Assembly (NCBI RefSeq): GCF_000827125.1
Contig: NZ_CP010311.1
Coordinates: forward strand, 1,178,001 to 1,242,000
Source: Geoalkalibacter subterraneus
GTDB taxonomy: Bacteria > Desulfobacterota > Desulfuromonadia > Desulfuromonadales > Geoalkalibacteraceae
Reading direction: 5' to 3'
DNA length: 64,000 nt
Position 1 is the stretch's first letter. The number at the start of each line of letters is the position of its first letter. Made by a program: the position numbers and the translations under genes. This document shows positions 43,813 through 51,658 of the stretch, piece by piece. The notes beneath the pieces were generated by a model, which had not been told where the DNA came from, searched no databases, and saw nothing but the letters and a program-made list of their open reading frames with translations.

Positions 43813-44673
43813 ATGATTAGACAAAAATCGGCATATCCATTCCTGATGATCGGCCTGCTGCTGTTTTTTCTGGAGGCGGCTCCCTCTTTTGCGTCCTCTG
43901 CAGGGGGACAGATGCTGCCGCGCACTTATACGGAGCAGGTCGATGTGACGGGCTGGCTGATGAGCGAGAAGCTCGATGGCGTGCGCGGGAGATGGGACGG
44001 CCGTCGCCTCTGGTCGAAAAACGGTCATCTCTTTCATCCGCCGGAGGAATTTATTCGCGGACTGCCGGATTTCCCGCTTGATGGAGAGATCTGGGGTGGG
44101 CGCGGCACCTTCGGTGAGACGGCGGCCGTGGTGCAGCGAAGCCGGGATGACGAGGGCTGGCTGCAGTTGAAATTTGCAGTTTTTGATGTGCCTGAAGCGG
44201 GAACTGATTTTTTCCAGCGCATTGCCAGAGCTGAAAAATGGTTTGCAGCTCATCCGTCTGATTATGCGTTTGTTCTTTCCCAAAAGATCGTGCAAAACCG
44301 CGATCATTTACAGGAGGAGCTGCGCCGGGTGGAAGGTCTCGGCGGCGAAGGGTTGATGGTTCGCCGGCCTGACGCCTTTTATCGTGTGGGACGCAGCGCC
44401 GGGATACTCAAGGTCAAAAGTTTTCAGGACGCTGAGGCAGCTGTGGTTGCGCACATCCCCGGCAGCGGCCGAAACCGTGGACGACTCGGATCTCTGCGGG
44501 TGGAATTGGACAACGGAATTCAGTTCAGGATCGGGAGCGGATTCAGTGATGCACAGCGTGAAAACCCGCCGCCGATCGGTGCGGTGGTCACCTTCAAGCA
44601 TTATGGATTCTATCCTTCGGGAATCCCTAAATTCCCTTCTTTTCTTCGCGTTCGCAAAGACCAGGATCTTTAA
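43813..44673 (+). CDS. Exported ATP-dependent DNA ligase (LigE/Lig-E type)
   Basis: The 286-residue protein starts at ATG 43813 with a signal peptide (about residues 1-27, ending SFASSA). The nucleotidyltransferase motifs are in order: SEKLDGVRG (adenylated Lys), DGEIWGG, FAVFD, GGEGLMVRRP and LKVKSF, then a small OB domain. No extra DNA-binding domain is present, as in minimal periplasmic Lig E enzymes that seal nicks in DNA outside the cytoplasm. It is unusual within a T6SS locus; it is probably cargo or an accessory, and secretion by the T6SS is untested. Confidence 0.85.
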   Translation: MIRQKSAYPFLMIGLLLFFLEAAPSFASSAGGQMLPRTYTEQVDVTGWLMSEKLDGVRGRWDGRRLWSKNGHLFHPPEEFIRGLPDFPLDGEIWGGRGTFGETAAVVQRSRDDEGWLQLKFAVFDVPEAGTDFFQRIARAEKWFAAHPSDYAFVLSQKIVQNRDHLQEELRRVEGLGGEGLMVRRPDAFYRVGRSAGILKVKSFQDAEAAVVAHIPGSGRNRGRLGSLRVELDNGIQFRIGSGFSDAQRENPPPIGAVVTFKHYGFYPSGIPKFPSFLRVRKDQDL

Positions 44674-44722
44674 ATGGCACAAAAAGCAGAAATTCAAAAA
44701 GGCGGGGCTCTATTTCCCTGGC

Positions 44723-44825
44723 GGGGTCGTCACTCCCATGACAAGGGTGTTTGGCGCCAGGGATGGCGCCAATCAAACGGCCAGGGAGGGCGAAAAGTGT
44801 CCCTTGTCGTGGGAGTGATGACCCC
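44723..44825. repeat. Hairpin repeat, copy C (before the TIGR02270-type gene)
   Basis: Arms of 25 bases (44723-44747 and 44801-44825) pair with two G-U-type changes. The core is the inverse of copy B, including GGCGCC-AGGGAT-GGCGCC. The right arm ends at the base before ATG 44826 and contains the only plausible ribosome site (GGGAG, 44811-44815), so the hairpin would hide it. Confidence 0.8.
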
Positions 44826-46067
44826 ATGCTGAACGGTTGCAAAGAGGGATTTGTCCCCTGGGCTCAAACCCACTGGGATTCGGCGGTGGCATTGTTTCGG
44901 CAGCGCCGTGCGTTGATTATCTCCGCGGAAGTGGACGCCGATATCGTGGCGCGCAATGAATATCTGCTGCGCATGCATCTGCATGTGCTTGCGCGCTGCG
45001 ATTGGAGTGCGCCGCAGGGCCGGAAACCGGAGCAGGTCTTCGTCATGCTGGCGCGTCACTTGAGTTCGCCGCAGGCTGAGGTGCGATGCAAAGGTTATGC
45101 GCAGGCCCGCGAGATGATGATTGAGGGAGGTGAGTCGGGGGAGGGAGCCTTTGCCGCCCTAGTGCTCTTTCCCGAGGCCGATGCAACAACCAAAATGCTC
45201 GATCTCTATCACGAGCACCCAAAGCTGCGCCCGCAGCTCTTTACCCTTTGGCGTGAACAGGGGCGGGCTGTTCCCAGGGCACTTCTCAACCGGGCCGAAT
45301 TGCAGGGGTGCGACGAGGCGCTGCAGGAGGCGGCCCTGGCCTATGCCGTAAGTCGCCCGGAGATCGGCGTCGGTCTGTTTCGGCCTTACTATGCTCATCT
45401 GCAAAGCGCTGTCGCGCCGTGTTGTTCCGGGCGATTGACCGCGCTGGCCCTGTGGGGCGCCCTGGTGCGCGGCGAGACGGGGAGCGCCGAGGTGTTGCGC
45501 CGGGCGGTGGAACGTGAGGATGATGCCGAGATTCGCTTTGGGCTGCTGCGTCTTGCGGCCTTGAGCGCGGATGCGCAGATGCTGCCGGTTCTGCGGCGTC
45601 TGTTGGAGGAGAACCCTGCGCAGGGAGCGCGCCTGCTGGCTCTGCACGGCAGCGTTGAGGCGATTGAGACCCTGCTCGAGGCACTGTCACAGGCTGCGAC
45701 CATGAACGCCGCCGCGCGTGCCTGGATGTGGGTCAGAGGTAAACCTCTGCCGCAAAAGCCGCGATTGCAGATGATAGGCCAGGACGACGGACAGGGAGTA
45801 ATGCCTGACTCTGAAGGCGCTCGTGCCTGGTGGTCTCAACAACGCTCTGCATTGCCGCCGGAGGGGCGGATGCTCTACGGAGCGCCGCTGAGCGTGCCTC
45901 GGCTGCATGCGCTGGCGCAGAGCAGAGCCGGGGAGTCGGGGCGCGACCTCCTGGATCTACTTGCTCTCAAGCTGGGGCGCCCTTTGGGAATTTCTCCTCA
46001 TGTCGAACAGGCGAAGCGGCGTTCTCTTTTACAGGCAATTCCCGCAAATCCTTACGCTCAAGGTTAG
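44826..46067 (+). CDS. TIGR02270-type T6SS-associated repeat protein
   Basis: This 413-residue helical protein has HEAT-like repeats, such as LFPEADATTKMLDLYHEH and LRLAALSADAQMLPVLRRLLEE, and ends with ISPHVEQAKRRSLLQAIPANPY. The TIGR02270 family is known only from T6SS loci, often with DUF2169 and PAAR genes. The ATG at 44826 lies inside the sequence shared with repeat copy B (TGCTGAACGGTTGCA), so the first five residues are repeat-derived and the start may have been supplied by the repeat. Confidence 0.7.
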   Translation: MLNGCKEGFVPWAQTHWDSAVALFRQRRALIISAEVDADIVARNEYLLRMHLHVLARCDWSAPQGRKPEQVFVMLARHLSSPQAEVRCKGYAQAREMMIEGGESGEGAFAALVLFPEADATTKMLDLYHEHPKLRPQLFTLWREQGRAVPRALLNRAELQGCDEALQEAALAYAVSRPEIGVGLFRPYYAHLQSAVAPCCSGRLTALALWGALVRGETGSAEVLRRAVEREDDAEIRFGLLRLAALSADAQMLPVLRRLLEENPAQGARLLALHGSVEAIETLLEALSQAATMNAAARAWMWVRGKPLPQKPRLQMIGQDDGQGVMPDSEGARAWWSQQRSALPPEGRMLYGAPLSVPRLHALAQSRAGESGRDLLDLLALKLGRPLGISPHVEQAKRRSLLQAIPANPYAQG

Positions 46068-46074
46068 ATCCCCC

Positions 46075-46128
46075 ATGGACCAATCTCGATAATCGCAGCG
46101 ACTGGTCCGCCGGACGCCACCCTGGCTG
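46075..46128 (+). pseudogene. Fragment of a second DUF2169 gene (5' end)
   Basis: These 54 bases, with the ten before them, match the start of the DUF2169 gene at 41597-41660: ATG, CAA, CTCGA, CGCAGCG, CTGGTCCGCCGG and CCCGG. One extra base shifts the frame. It suggests that DUF2169 was also part of a former duplicated effector module. Confidence 0.7.
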
Positions 46129-46259
46129 AAGTGCAGAACAAGGCTCCGTTCATCCCCTTTCTTTGAGCCAAAGTCGATTTTTCTGGCCCTTGGCGCCTGC
46201 ATTTTTTATCCTCAAAACATCAACCACTTTTTGAACACCTGACACAGTAACGAGGTGCC

Positions 46260-47084
46260 ATGAAGTTTGTTTCGTTCAATGTCAACGGCCTGCGCTCGCG
46301 GCTGCATCAGCTTGAGGCGGTGGTGGAGAAACACCGCCCCGATGTGATCGGGATTCAGGAAACCAAGGTGGCCGACGCTGATTTCCCGCTGGCGGCCGTG
46401 GAGAAGCTGGGCTACCAGGCGGCCTATCACGGGCAGAAGACCCATTACGGGGTGGCGCTTTTGTCCCTCAGTCCTCCGACCGAGGTGCGCTGCGGCTTTC
46501 CTGACGATAGTGATGAGGCGCAGAAAAGGCTGATCAGTGCAACCTTTGAAATCCCGTCCGGGGAAAAGATCGAGGTGATCAACGGCTACTTCCCCCAGGG
46601 GGAAAATCGCGACCATCCGGTCAAATTTCCGGGAAAGCGGAAGTTTTATGCCGACCTGCGGGCCTATCTCGCCGCACGCTCCGATAAAGAGAACCACTTT
46701 GTGGTGATGGGTGACTTCAACGTGGCGCCGGTCGATGAGGATATCGGTATCGGCGAGGAGAATGCCAGGCGGTGGCTGCGTACCGGCAAAACCTGTTTTC
46801 TGCCGGAGGAGCGCGAGTGGTTCGCTGACCTGATAGCGCTTGGGCTCAAGGACAGTTACCGGGAACTTTGCCCGCAGGTCAATGACCGTTTCAGCTGGTT
46901 CGACTACCGCAGCCGCGGTTTCGAGCGGGAGCCGCGGCGTGGACTGCGCATCGACCACATCCTGTTGTCACCAAAGCTGATGGCGCGCTGCCGTGAGGCC
47001 GGCATTGATTATGAAATCCGGTCGATGACGAAACCTTCCGACCATTGTCCCGTGTGGGCGGTGGTGGACGATGCCCCGGCCTGA
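46260..47084 (+). CDS. xthA: Exodeoxyribonuclease III / AP endonuclease
   Basis: The 274-residue protein has the exonuclease III motifs: [57 protein letters not shown] and PSDHCPVW (catalytic Asp-His). It repairs abasic sites in the cytoplasm. The plus-strand start follows ACGAGGTGCC. It lies just outside the T6SS locus and marks a return to housekeeping genes. Confidence 0.94.
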   Translation: MKFVSFNVNGLRSRLHQLEAVVEKHRPDVIGIQETKVADADFPLAAVEKLGYQAAYHGQKTHYGVALLSLSPPTEVRCGFPDDSDEAQKRLISATFEIPSGEKIEVINGYFPQGENRDHPVKFPGKRKFYADLRAYLAARSDKENHFVVMGDFNVAPVDEDIGIGEENARRWLRTGKTCFLPEEREWFADLIALGLKDSYRELCPQVNDRFSWFDYRSRGFEREPRRGLRIDHILLSPKLMARCREAGIDYEIRSMTKPSDHCPVWAVVDDAPA

Positions 47085-47183
47085 GACAGTTTTAGTGCCG
47101 GCATGCATGCCTATGTGACTAAACCGGTTAAAATTGCCGACCTTGATCGCGTTTTGCGCGATACCCTGGCGGGCGAAAAGTAA
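47085..47183 (+). pseudogene. C-terminal fragment of a response-regulator receiver domain
   Basis: Directly after the xthA stop, an open stretch reads SAGMHAYVTKPVKIADLDRVL and ends at TAA 47181-47183. GMxAYxTKP is the conserved end of receiver domains, including the invariant Lys. Nothing of the rest of the gene remains. Confidence 0.7.
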
Positions 47184-47230
47184 ATCGTGGTGTGGTCGTG
47201 CACCCCCTTCAAACAAAAAAGGATTCGTAG

Positions 47231-47404
47231 ATGGAGCTTATTCTGTTCTGGGCTGTTTTTGCAGTGGCCGCTGGGGTTCTGGCTAAAGGAAAGAACCGTC
47301 GTGTTGTGCCCTGGGCAATACTCGGGTTGTTTATCGGACCCTTTGCCGTGCTGGTTGTCGCCTTGGTCAAGACTGCTCCCGGAGAGGATCAGGGTTACCA
47401 GTAG
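47231..47404 (+). CDS. Small membrane protein, 57 aa
   Basis: The protein has two short hydrophobic segments (ILFWAVFAVAAGVLA and WAILGLFIGPFAVLVVALV) joined by KGKNRR, and a charged tail. AAAAAGG lies about eight bases upstream of ATG 47231. The layout is that of small phospholipase-D-nuclease-N-like or superinfection-immunity-like membrane proteins, but no family is certain. Confidence 0.6.
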   Translation: MELILFWAVFAVAAGVLAKGKNRRVVPWAILGLFIGPFAVLVVALVKTAPGEDQGYQ

Positions 47405-47550
47405 GGGGCAGGTTTTGGCCTTTTTGGGTGAAATTCAACTGCGTCAAAGTCTCTTTGGCTTGTGAAAGGGGCCCGTTTAAGCGTATACTTCAACGGAAAC
47501 GGGGTTTTGCCCTGATGGGCATGTTTTTTACAGAAGGGATGGAGGATACG

Positions 47551-48183
47551 ATGACGGAGTCGAAGAAGAGTCGCATGCCACGCCGAAAAAAAGAGCCGAA
47601 AGAGGCGTCGCAGGAAAAGCCGGAAACCATCGAAGTCGCGGCCGAGCCGGTCGTGGAAGCCGAAGTGGCTTCTGAGTCAACGGATTCTGCAGCGCAGACG
47701 GAATCTGCGACGGAGGCTCAGGAGTGCGAGGTTGGATTGTACGAAAAGCTGACCGCCAGGACATCCGAAATTCTCGAAGATGGCCGTAAAACCTTGGACG
47801 AGGCATTAAAAAAAGCCAAGGACGAGATGACTCGAGCCGGAGATTTTTCAAAAGAGCAGGTGGACAGAGTCGGTGAGTTTGTGCGTCGCGACATCATTGA
47901 AAATGCCGGTAAGGCTGTTGAGGCGGTGAAGAATGCTGTTGATCCGCAGCGGTTGTCCGCTGGAATCCAGGATTTTATTGCGCGCATTCTGACCAGTACC
48001 GCTGATGCCATAGGTGGGCTGGCCGAAAAAACCGAGCAGAATCTCGAGCATAAAACCGGAGAGCCGACCAGTGCGGGGACCCTGACCTGCAAAGAATGCG
48101 GAGCTCAGATGCACCTCAAGCATGCATCGCGTATTCCACCCTGCCCCAAATGTCATAAGACAGTTTTTCGCAAAACATATTGA
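47551..48183 (+). CDS. DUF1451-like zinc-ribbon protein
   Basis: The 210-residue protein starts at ATG 47551 after GGAGG. The first 60 residues are low-complexity and acidic. A helical region follows (LYEKLTARTSEILEDGRKTL, then DEMTRAGDFSKEQVDRV) as in E. coli YbeL/DUF1451 proteins. The C terminus is a zinc ribbon with CKEC near residue 180 and CPKC near 199. DUF1451 members are linked to stress, but the function is unknown. Confidence 0.75.
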   Translation: MTESKKSRMPRRKKEPKEASQEKPETIEVAAEPVVEAEVASESTDSAAQTESATEAQECEVGLYEKLTARTSEILEDGRKTLDEALKKAKDEMTRAGDFSKEQVDRVGEFVRRDIIENAGKAVEAVKNAVDPQRLSAGIQDFIARILTSTADAIGGLAEKTEQNLEHKTGEPTSAGTLTCKECGAQMHLKHASRIPPCPKCHKTVFRKTY

Positions 48184-48464
48184 GACCAAAAACCCTTTCT
48201 CCGACCATGGCGGACACGTTGTCTCCCGAATATTGAATATATATTTTCTCCTTTGTTCGGGTAGTTAGCGTGCTCCGTTTTGGTCGGCCAATCAATTCTT
48301 TTCTTCTCTGACAATCCGGCAGAATGCTGAAATCCTTAAAAAAACAGAGCCAGGCACTGGAATCTTTGCGCGCTGATGGTATTAGTTAATAAGGCGCTGG
48401 GTCTGTCATTTGTGTGTTCAGGCTGGCGCCAAAGTTAAATTCTATTTAACTTGAGGAGGTTTTT

Positions 48465-48962
48465 ATGCCGCAGGAATACAAGATGAAGGAAGCTCTCAAA
48501 ACCGCCATTCACGCCAAAAAAAATCTGATGGACTTTTATAAAGAGGCCGCATCGATGACGGATCATCCCGGCGGAAAAAAGGTTTTGCTGCGCCTGGCTG
48601 ATGAAGTGCGCGAAAATGCAAAGAAATTTTATGATCACTATCGGTGGGATGATCTCGATACCTTTGAAAGCCTGATCGATGCACCCACACGGCCGGATTC
48701 CGCCATGATCGTTTTCCTGCGCAAGGCACTCGACAAAAATATTCATGAACGCAAAGCCCGTGAGTTGGCCATGAAGGAGCACGAAGATCTCGAAAAGACT
48801 TTTCGTCTTGCCGCTAAAAATATGGTTGACCCCCAGGTTAAAGCTGTATTTGAAGAGGTCGCCAAGGATGCCCGCAATCACTATGCCGTCATTGAATCGG
48901 AATATGCCCACACCATGGGGATGGTGCATGAGACCGATATCGATACTTATGTTCGAGAATAA
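48465..48962 (+). CDS. Ferritin-like domain protein
   Basis: The 165-residue four-helix protein resembles rubrerythrin/ferritin-like domains (NLMDFYKEAASM, VRENAKKFYDHY, AMKEHEDLEKTFRLAAKNM, DARNHYAVIESEY). Compared with the usual pattern, the Glu of helix 1 and the Glu of the last E-x-x-H appear replaced (by Lys and Ala), so the di-iron site may be missing. GAGGAGG precedes the start. 281 bases upstream have no gene. Confidence 0.7.
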   Translation: MPQEYKMKEALKTAIHAKKNLMDFYKEAASMTDHPGGKKVLLRLADEVRENAKKFYDHYRWDDLDTFESLIDAPTRPDSAMIVFLRKALDKNIHERKARELAMKEHEDLEKTFRLAAKNMVDPQVKAVFEEVAKDARNHYAVIESEYAHTMGMVHETDIDTYVRE

Positions 48963-49060
48963 TTTGAAATATTGAGCGCCAGGAGTTCAATGTCTGGCAT
49001 TTTCAGGTTGGGTCAAAGAACGGATGCTGTTAAGGTTCTGGTGTCCGCCCCTGTATAGAA

Positions 49061-49087
49061 GCCGGAGAAGGTTTTCCCTTCTCCGGC
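49061..49087. terminator. Perfect 11-bp hairpin between the ferritin-like and SseB-like genes
   Basis: GCCGGAGAAGG (49061-49071) and CCTTCTCCGGC (49077-49087) enclose TTTTC. There is no T run on the plus strand after it. It could be a processing or attenuation structure 32 bases before the SseB-like start. Confidence 0.5.
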
Positions 49088-49119
49088 CTCGTGACCTGAA
49101 GAAATGAAAGGCTGTGCTG

Positions 49120-49560
49120 ATGACTGAACTTGACGACGCTCTTGAAGTTCTGCGGCAGGATACGAGAAATCCAGAAAAGCAATCTCGATTTTACGATCTG
49201 TTTCTCAATTCCGAATTTTACATCCCGACATATATCACGCCCGAAAATACCGATGAAAAAGTTGAAGAGTCTGGAGAAAATCGGCAGGGCACACCGTTGG
49301 TCATGGAGGCTGACGGCAACGATTTTCTTGTGCTTTTCAGTACCCTCGATCGTTTGAACGAATGGGCGAAATCCGAGGCAACCTACATCCAGGTGCCTGG
49401 GCATGTGATTGCTGAAAATTCGACTCATCCCCTCCATTGGGTTCTCAACCTGGGGACCGAGCATGTGAAAATTTTCGTGCCTGACGAAATTGACTGGCTG
49501 AAGGAAGCTGTGGCGCTGTGCAAGGAAGAGGCAGGTGTTGGTCAGAAACCTTCGTCCTGA
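49120..49560 (+). CDS. SseB-family protein
   Basis: The 146-residue protein matches the SseB N-terminal domain: LDDALEVLRQDTRNPEKQSRFYDLFL, then FYIPTY, LVMEADGNDFLVLFST, HPLHWVLNLGTEHVKIFVPDEI. The family is found in many bacteria as a stress or enhanced-serine-sensitivity factor of unclear action. ATG 49120 is preferred over GTG 49114 because of AAAGG spacing. It ends at a long hairpin shared with the convergent gene. Confidence 0.8.
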   Translation: MTELDDALEVLRQDTRNPEKQSRFYDLFLNSEFYIPTYITPENTDEKVEESGENRQGTPLVMEADGNDFLVLFSTLDRLNEWAKSEATYIQVPGHVIAENSTHPLHWVLNLGTEHVKIFVPDEIDWLKEAVALCKEEAGVGQKPSS

Positions 49561-49586
49561 ACAAGGAAATGACCAGATTTTCTGTC

Positions 49587-49623
49587 ATACGACGAGCGGG
49601 GGCTTTCTCCCCGCTCGTCGTAT
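49587..49623. terminator. Long perfect hairpin between convergent genes
   Basis: A 15-bp perfect stem (49587-49601 with 49609-49623) with a seven-base loop lies between the stops of the SseB-like (plus) and PNPOx-like (minus) genes. It lacks a T run, so it probably blocks read-through from both sides or stabilises 3' ends. Confidence 0.6.
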
Positions 49624-49630
49624 GTTCCAG

Positions 49631-50014
49631 CTACCATTGATCCCCGATCAGGGGGAGGACTTTTTCAACTTTGAAGTAGACAATGTGTTTGGGTCCTTTT
49701 TCGCGATCTTCCTCTTCAGATAAACAGCGGCGTGACATATCGGCCATCAGTTCCGGATCCTGATCTTCTCGAATTTTTTCCAGGAAAAGCCGCGCCCCTT
49801 TGTAACCTTTCCCTTTCTCGATAAAAAGATAGGACGCGTAGGGATTGCGTCCGATATTGTGATAAGTCAACCGCTCCCGCATGATGAAGGCAACGGTGTC
49901 TTCATCGATGATGCGAGGGCGGGCATAGACCGCTGAATCGACACGGCCCTCCGCGTCCGCTGTTGAAAGAATCCCGGTTCCTTCCTTCTCATCAAAATAC
50001 GTACCCAAATCCAT
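49631..50014 (-). CDS. Pyridoxamine-5'-phosphate oxidase-like protein
   Basis: The 127-residue split-barrel protein (GTGILSTADAEGRVDSAVYARP, then VAFIMRERLTYHNIGRNPYASYLF) is typical of small FMN- or heme-binding PNPOx-like proteins. AAGGAG sits eight bases before ATG 50014; an ATG 18 bases upstream lacks a site. The C terminus has a charged extension. The cofactor is unknown. The gene follows the DUF3014 gene on the minus strand. Confidence 0.8.
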   Translation of the reverse strand: MDLGTYFDEKEGTGILSTADAEGRVDSAVYARPRIIDEDTVAFIMRERLTYHNIGRNPYASYLFIEKGKGYKGARLFLEKIREDQDPELMADMSRRCLSEEEDREKGPKHIVYFKVEKVLPLIGDQW

Positions 50015-50032
50015 GGGATAATCTCCTTCCAT

Positions 50033-50935
50033 TTATGGTGTTGAAGCATTTCCGGATTCATTCAAGGATGTCAACTGAGTGCGAAAAGCGCGCAGTTTGG
50101 CCTTGATCAGCCGGGAATTTTCCTTGCCGATGCGAATCATAAGTTTCTGCCCCGCAGAAAGGGCTTCAAGCTCGGGATCGGCAAAACGATATTGAACGAC
50201 ATGTTGTTTAACGGGTATGGGTTCATCAACCTCCGGTGCTTGAATCAGGTGGTCGATGACATCGACAAGACGATCGTTGAAATAGCGATCTGGATAGCCA
50301 AGATTCTGGTAAGCCTCCTGAAAAAGGGGATAGAAGTGAACATACCAGTCAACAGCTTTCTGCGTATCGACAGCATCAACCAGTTTGACAAAAGAACGGT
50401 AACGCCAGCTGTTTTGAGCCGTTATGTAGCGGATCTCCCCCTGGCCTTCCACTGCAAGGGATCCAGAGGCGGGCTGATAGGGTAGAAGCCGTGGTGGAAC
50501 CTTTTTGTGTGGCAGCATGTCCACCGTGACAACGATGCGTTTGACGAAATTATCCAAACGGAAAAGTTCGTCCAGCTTCTGTCGTGGGAAAAACCGAGCC
50601 AGAATGCTGCGCAGGGCCCCATCGCTATTATTGAGGTCGGGTACTGAGATGTGAAGCTCATCCGGTCCGGGTGGGGAGGGATCTTCCTCGGGTTGAGATG
50701 CCTCAGGTTCGACGACCGCAACAGGTGTCGGTTTTCCCGGCGGAGGGTCAGCGGGCGATGGCACTGGTACTGGATAGCGAATATCGGAGGACTTGCTTCC
50801 AGGGTCAGGGCTGACGGGGGGTATCTCCTCAGCGGGCAAAATGGTTTCCTGGCTTCTTTTACCAAAATTCCAGGCAAAGTAGCCGCCGCCGGCAGCAATC
50901 GCAAAAATCAGGAAGATAAAAATAGATTTTTTCAT
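50033..50935 (-). CDS. DUF3014 periplasmic/membrane protein
   Basis: The 300-residue protein has an N-terminal membrane anchor (about residues 4-24), a proline-rich linker (about 40-95) and a DUF3014 domain (DNFVKRIVVTVDMLPHKKVPPRL, RYRSFVKLVDAVDT, YPLFQEAYQNLGYPDRYFNDR). The family is common in delta- and gammaproteobacteria and probably sits in the periplasm. The function is unknown. Confidence 0.82.
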   Translation of the reverse strand: MKKSIFIFLIFAIAAGGGYFAWNFGKRSQETILPAEEIPPVSPDPGSKSSDIRYPVPVPSPADPPPGKPTPVAVVEPEASQPEEDPSPPGPDELHISVPDLNNSDGALRSILARFFPRQKLDELFRLDNFVKRIVVTVDMLPHKKVPPRLLPYQPASGSLAVEGQGEIRYITAQNSWRYRSFVKLVDAVDTQKAVDWYVHFYPLFQEAYQNLGYPDRYFNDRLVDVIDHLIQAPEVDEPIPVKQHVVQYRFADPELEALSAGQKLMIRIGKENSRLIKAKLRAFRTQLTSLNESGNASTP

Positions 50936-51178
50936 GAGGCGTCAAAAAATCCCAACTTCGAAAAGGAGAGAAAGGCATATCCCCTATGATTTAGGGCACA
51001 AGATTAAGAGTAACTGGAATGTAGGTTTTGGCAAGTTTGCCCTTAGATTTCTCGCGACGGTCAGATAAAGATTTGTTTAAAATGTTCAAAAAAATTCCCA
51101 GTTCAAATAAAATGACCGTAAAAACACTTTCTTTGAAAATGGTTTTCAAGACTATTGCCACCCATGCCCTTGCTGAGA
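50936..51178. other. No gene seen
   Basis: AT-rich stretch upstream of the DUF3014 gene. Minus-strand frames here lack ribosome sites and family resemblance. Confidence 0.35.
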
Positions 51179-51197
51179 TATCGTGATAATCATTTTC
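51179..51197. promoter_or_regulatory. Fur-box-like site
   Basis: The core TGATAATCATTTTC (51184-51197) matches 13 of 14 positions of the right part of the classic Fur box; over 19 bases about 15 match. It lies 15 bases before the start of a small gene, where Fur binding would block transcription or initiation. Confidence 0.45.
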
Positions 51198-51211
51198 AAA
51201 AAGAGGCATAT

Positions 51212-51448
51212 ATGTTTGATAACAAACAGAAACAACAAGACCATGAAGCGAATCCCAGGGCAGGCTTCGTCGGATTGCATTCATTGCCGGTCACATGCCA
51301 GCGGTTATGGAAAATTTACGGGTCACCGAAACAAAGCCTCTTGCTCGCCGAGCAATTTGAAAATGCCCGTGCGCAGATGAGGTACTCTTTACTCCAAGGG
51401 ATGTCACCTCAATCAATATTGAGCTGTAACAATAGATTGGCGGCATGA
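51212..51448 (+). CDS. Small hypothetical protein downstream of a Fur-like box
   Basis: This 78-residue protein has no recognised family. ATG 51212 has AAGAGG six bases upstream. The protein is polar and probably helical (QSLLLAEQFENARAQMRY). The iron link rests only on the Fur-like site. It may not be a real gene. Confidence 0.4.
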   Translation: MFDNKQKQQDHEANPRAGFVGLHSLPVTCQRLWKIYGSPKQSLLLAEQFENARAQMRYSLLQGMSPQSILSCNNRLAA

Positions 51449-51489
51449 TCTGACTCTGGAATTTAAAATTTTTCGGCCTGTTGCAACCC

Positions 51490-51561
51490 GACATTCAAAA
51501 ACCTAAAATACTGAAAATACTTGAATGTCGATCGACATCGGGCGGCGAACGGCTCGATGTC
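51490..51561. promoter_or_regulatory. Alternative hairpins/palindrome upstream of the c7 cytochrome
   Basis: GACATTCAA (51490-51498) pairs with TTGAATGTC (51521-51529), and GACATCG (51534-51540) with CGATGTC (51555-51561). The inner halves together form a perfect 14-bp palindrome, ATGTCGATCGACAT (51525-51538), which would compete with both stems. It could be a regulator operator or an RNA switch in the cytochrome leader. It does not match the GEMM riboswitch consensus. Confidence 0.45.
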
Positions 51562-51658
51562 CACTGTTTTAGTGTGTAATTCCTCTTTATAGTATACAAC
51601 AGAAACCCGAACGTCGTGTTCGTTAGAAAAAAACGCGTATCTATGAAGGAGGAAAAAC

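Noticed and set aside
26299..44825. CRISPR array suggested by repeated CCATCCCTGG units
   Set aside because: The copies are about 6.6 and 11.8 kb apart, carry long hairpin arms and have no regular spacers; no cas genes are present.
51449..51658. GEMM (cyclic di-GMP) riboswitch upstream of the cytochrome gene
   Set aside because: The conserved GEMM sequence blocks are absent; only simple hairpins are seen.
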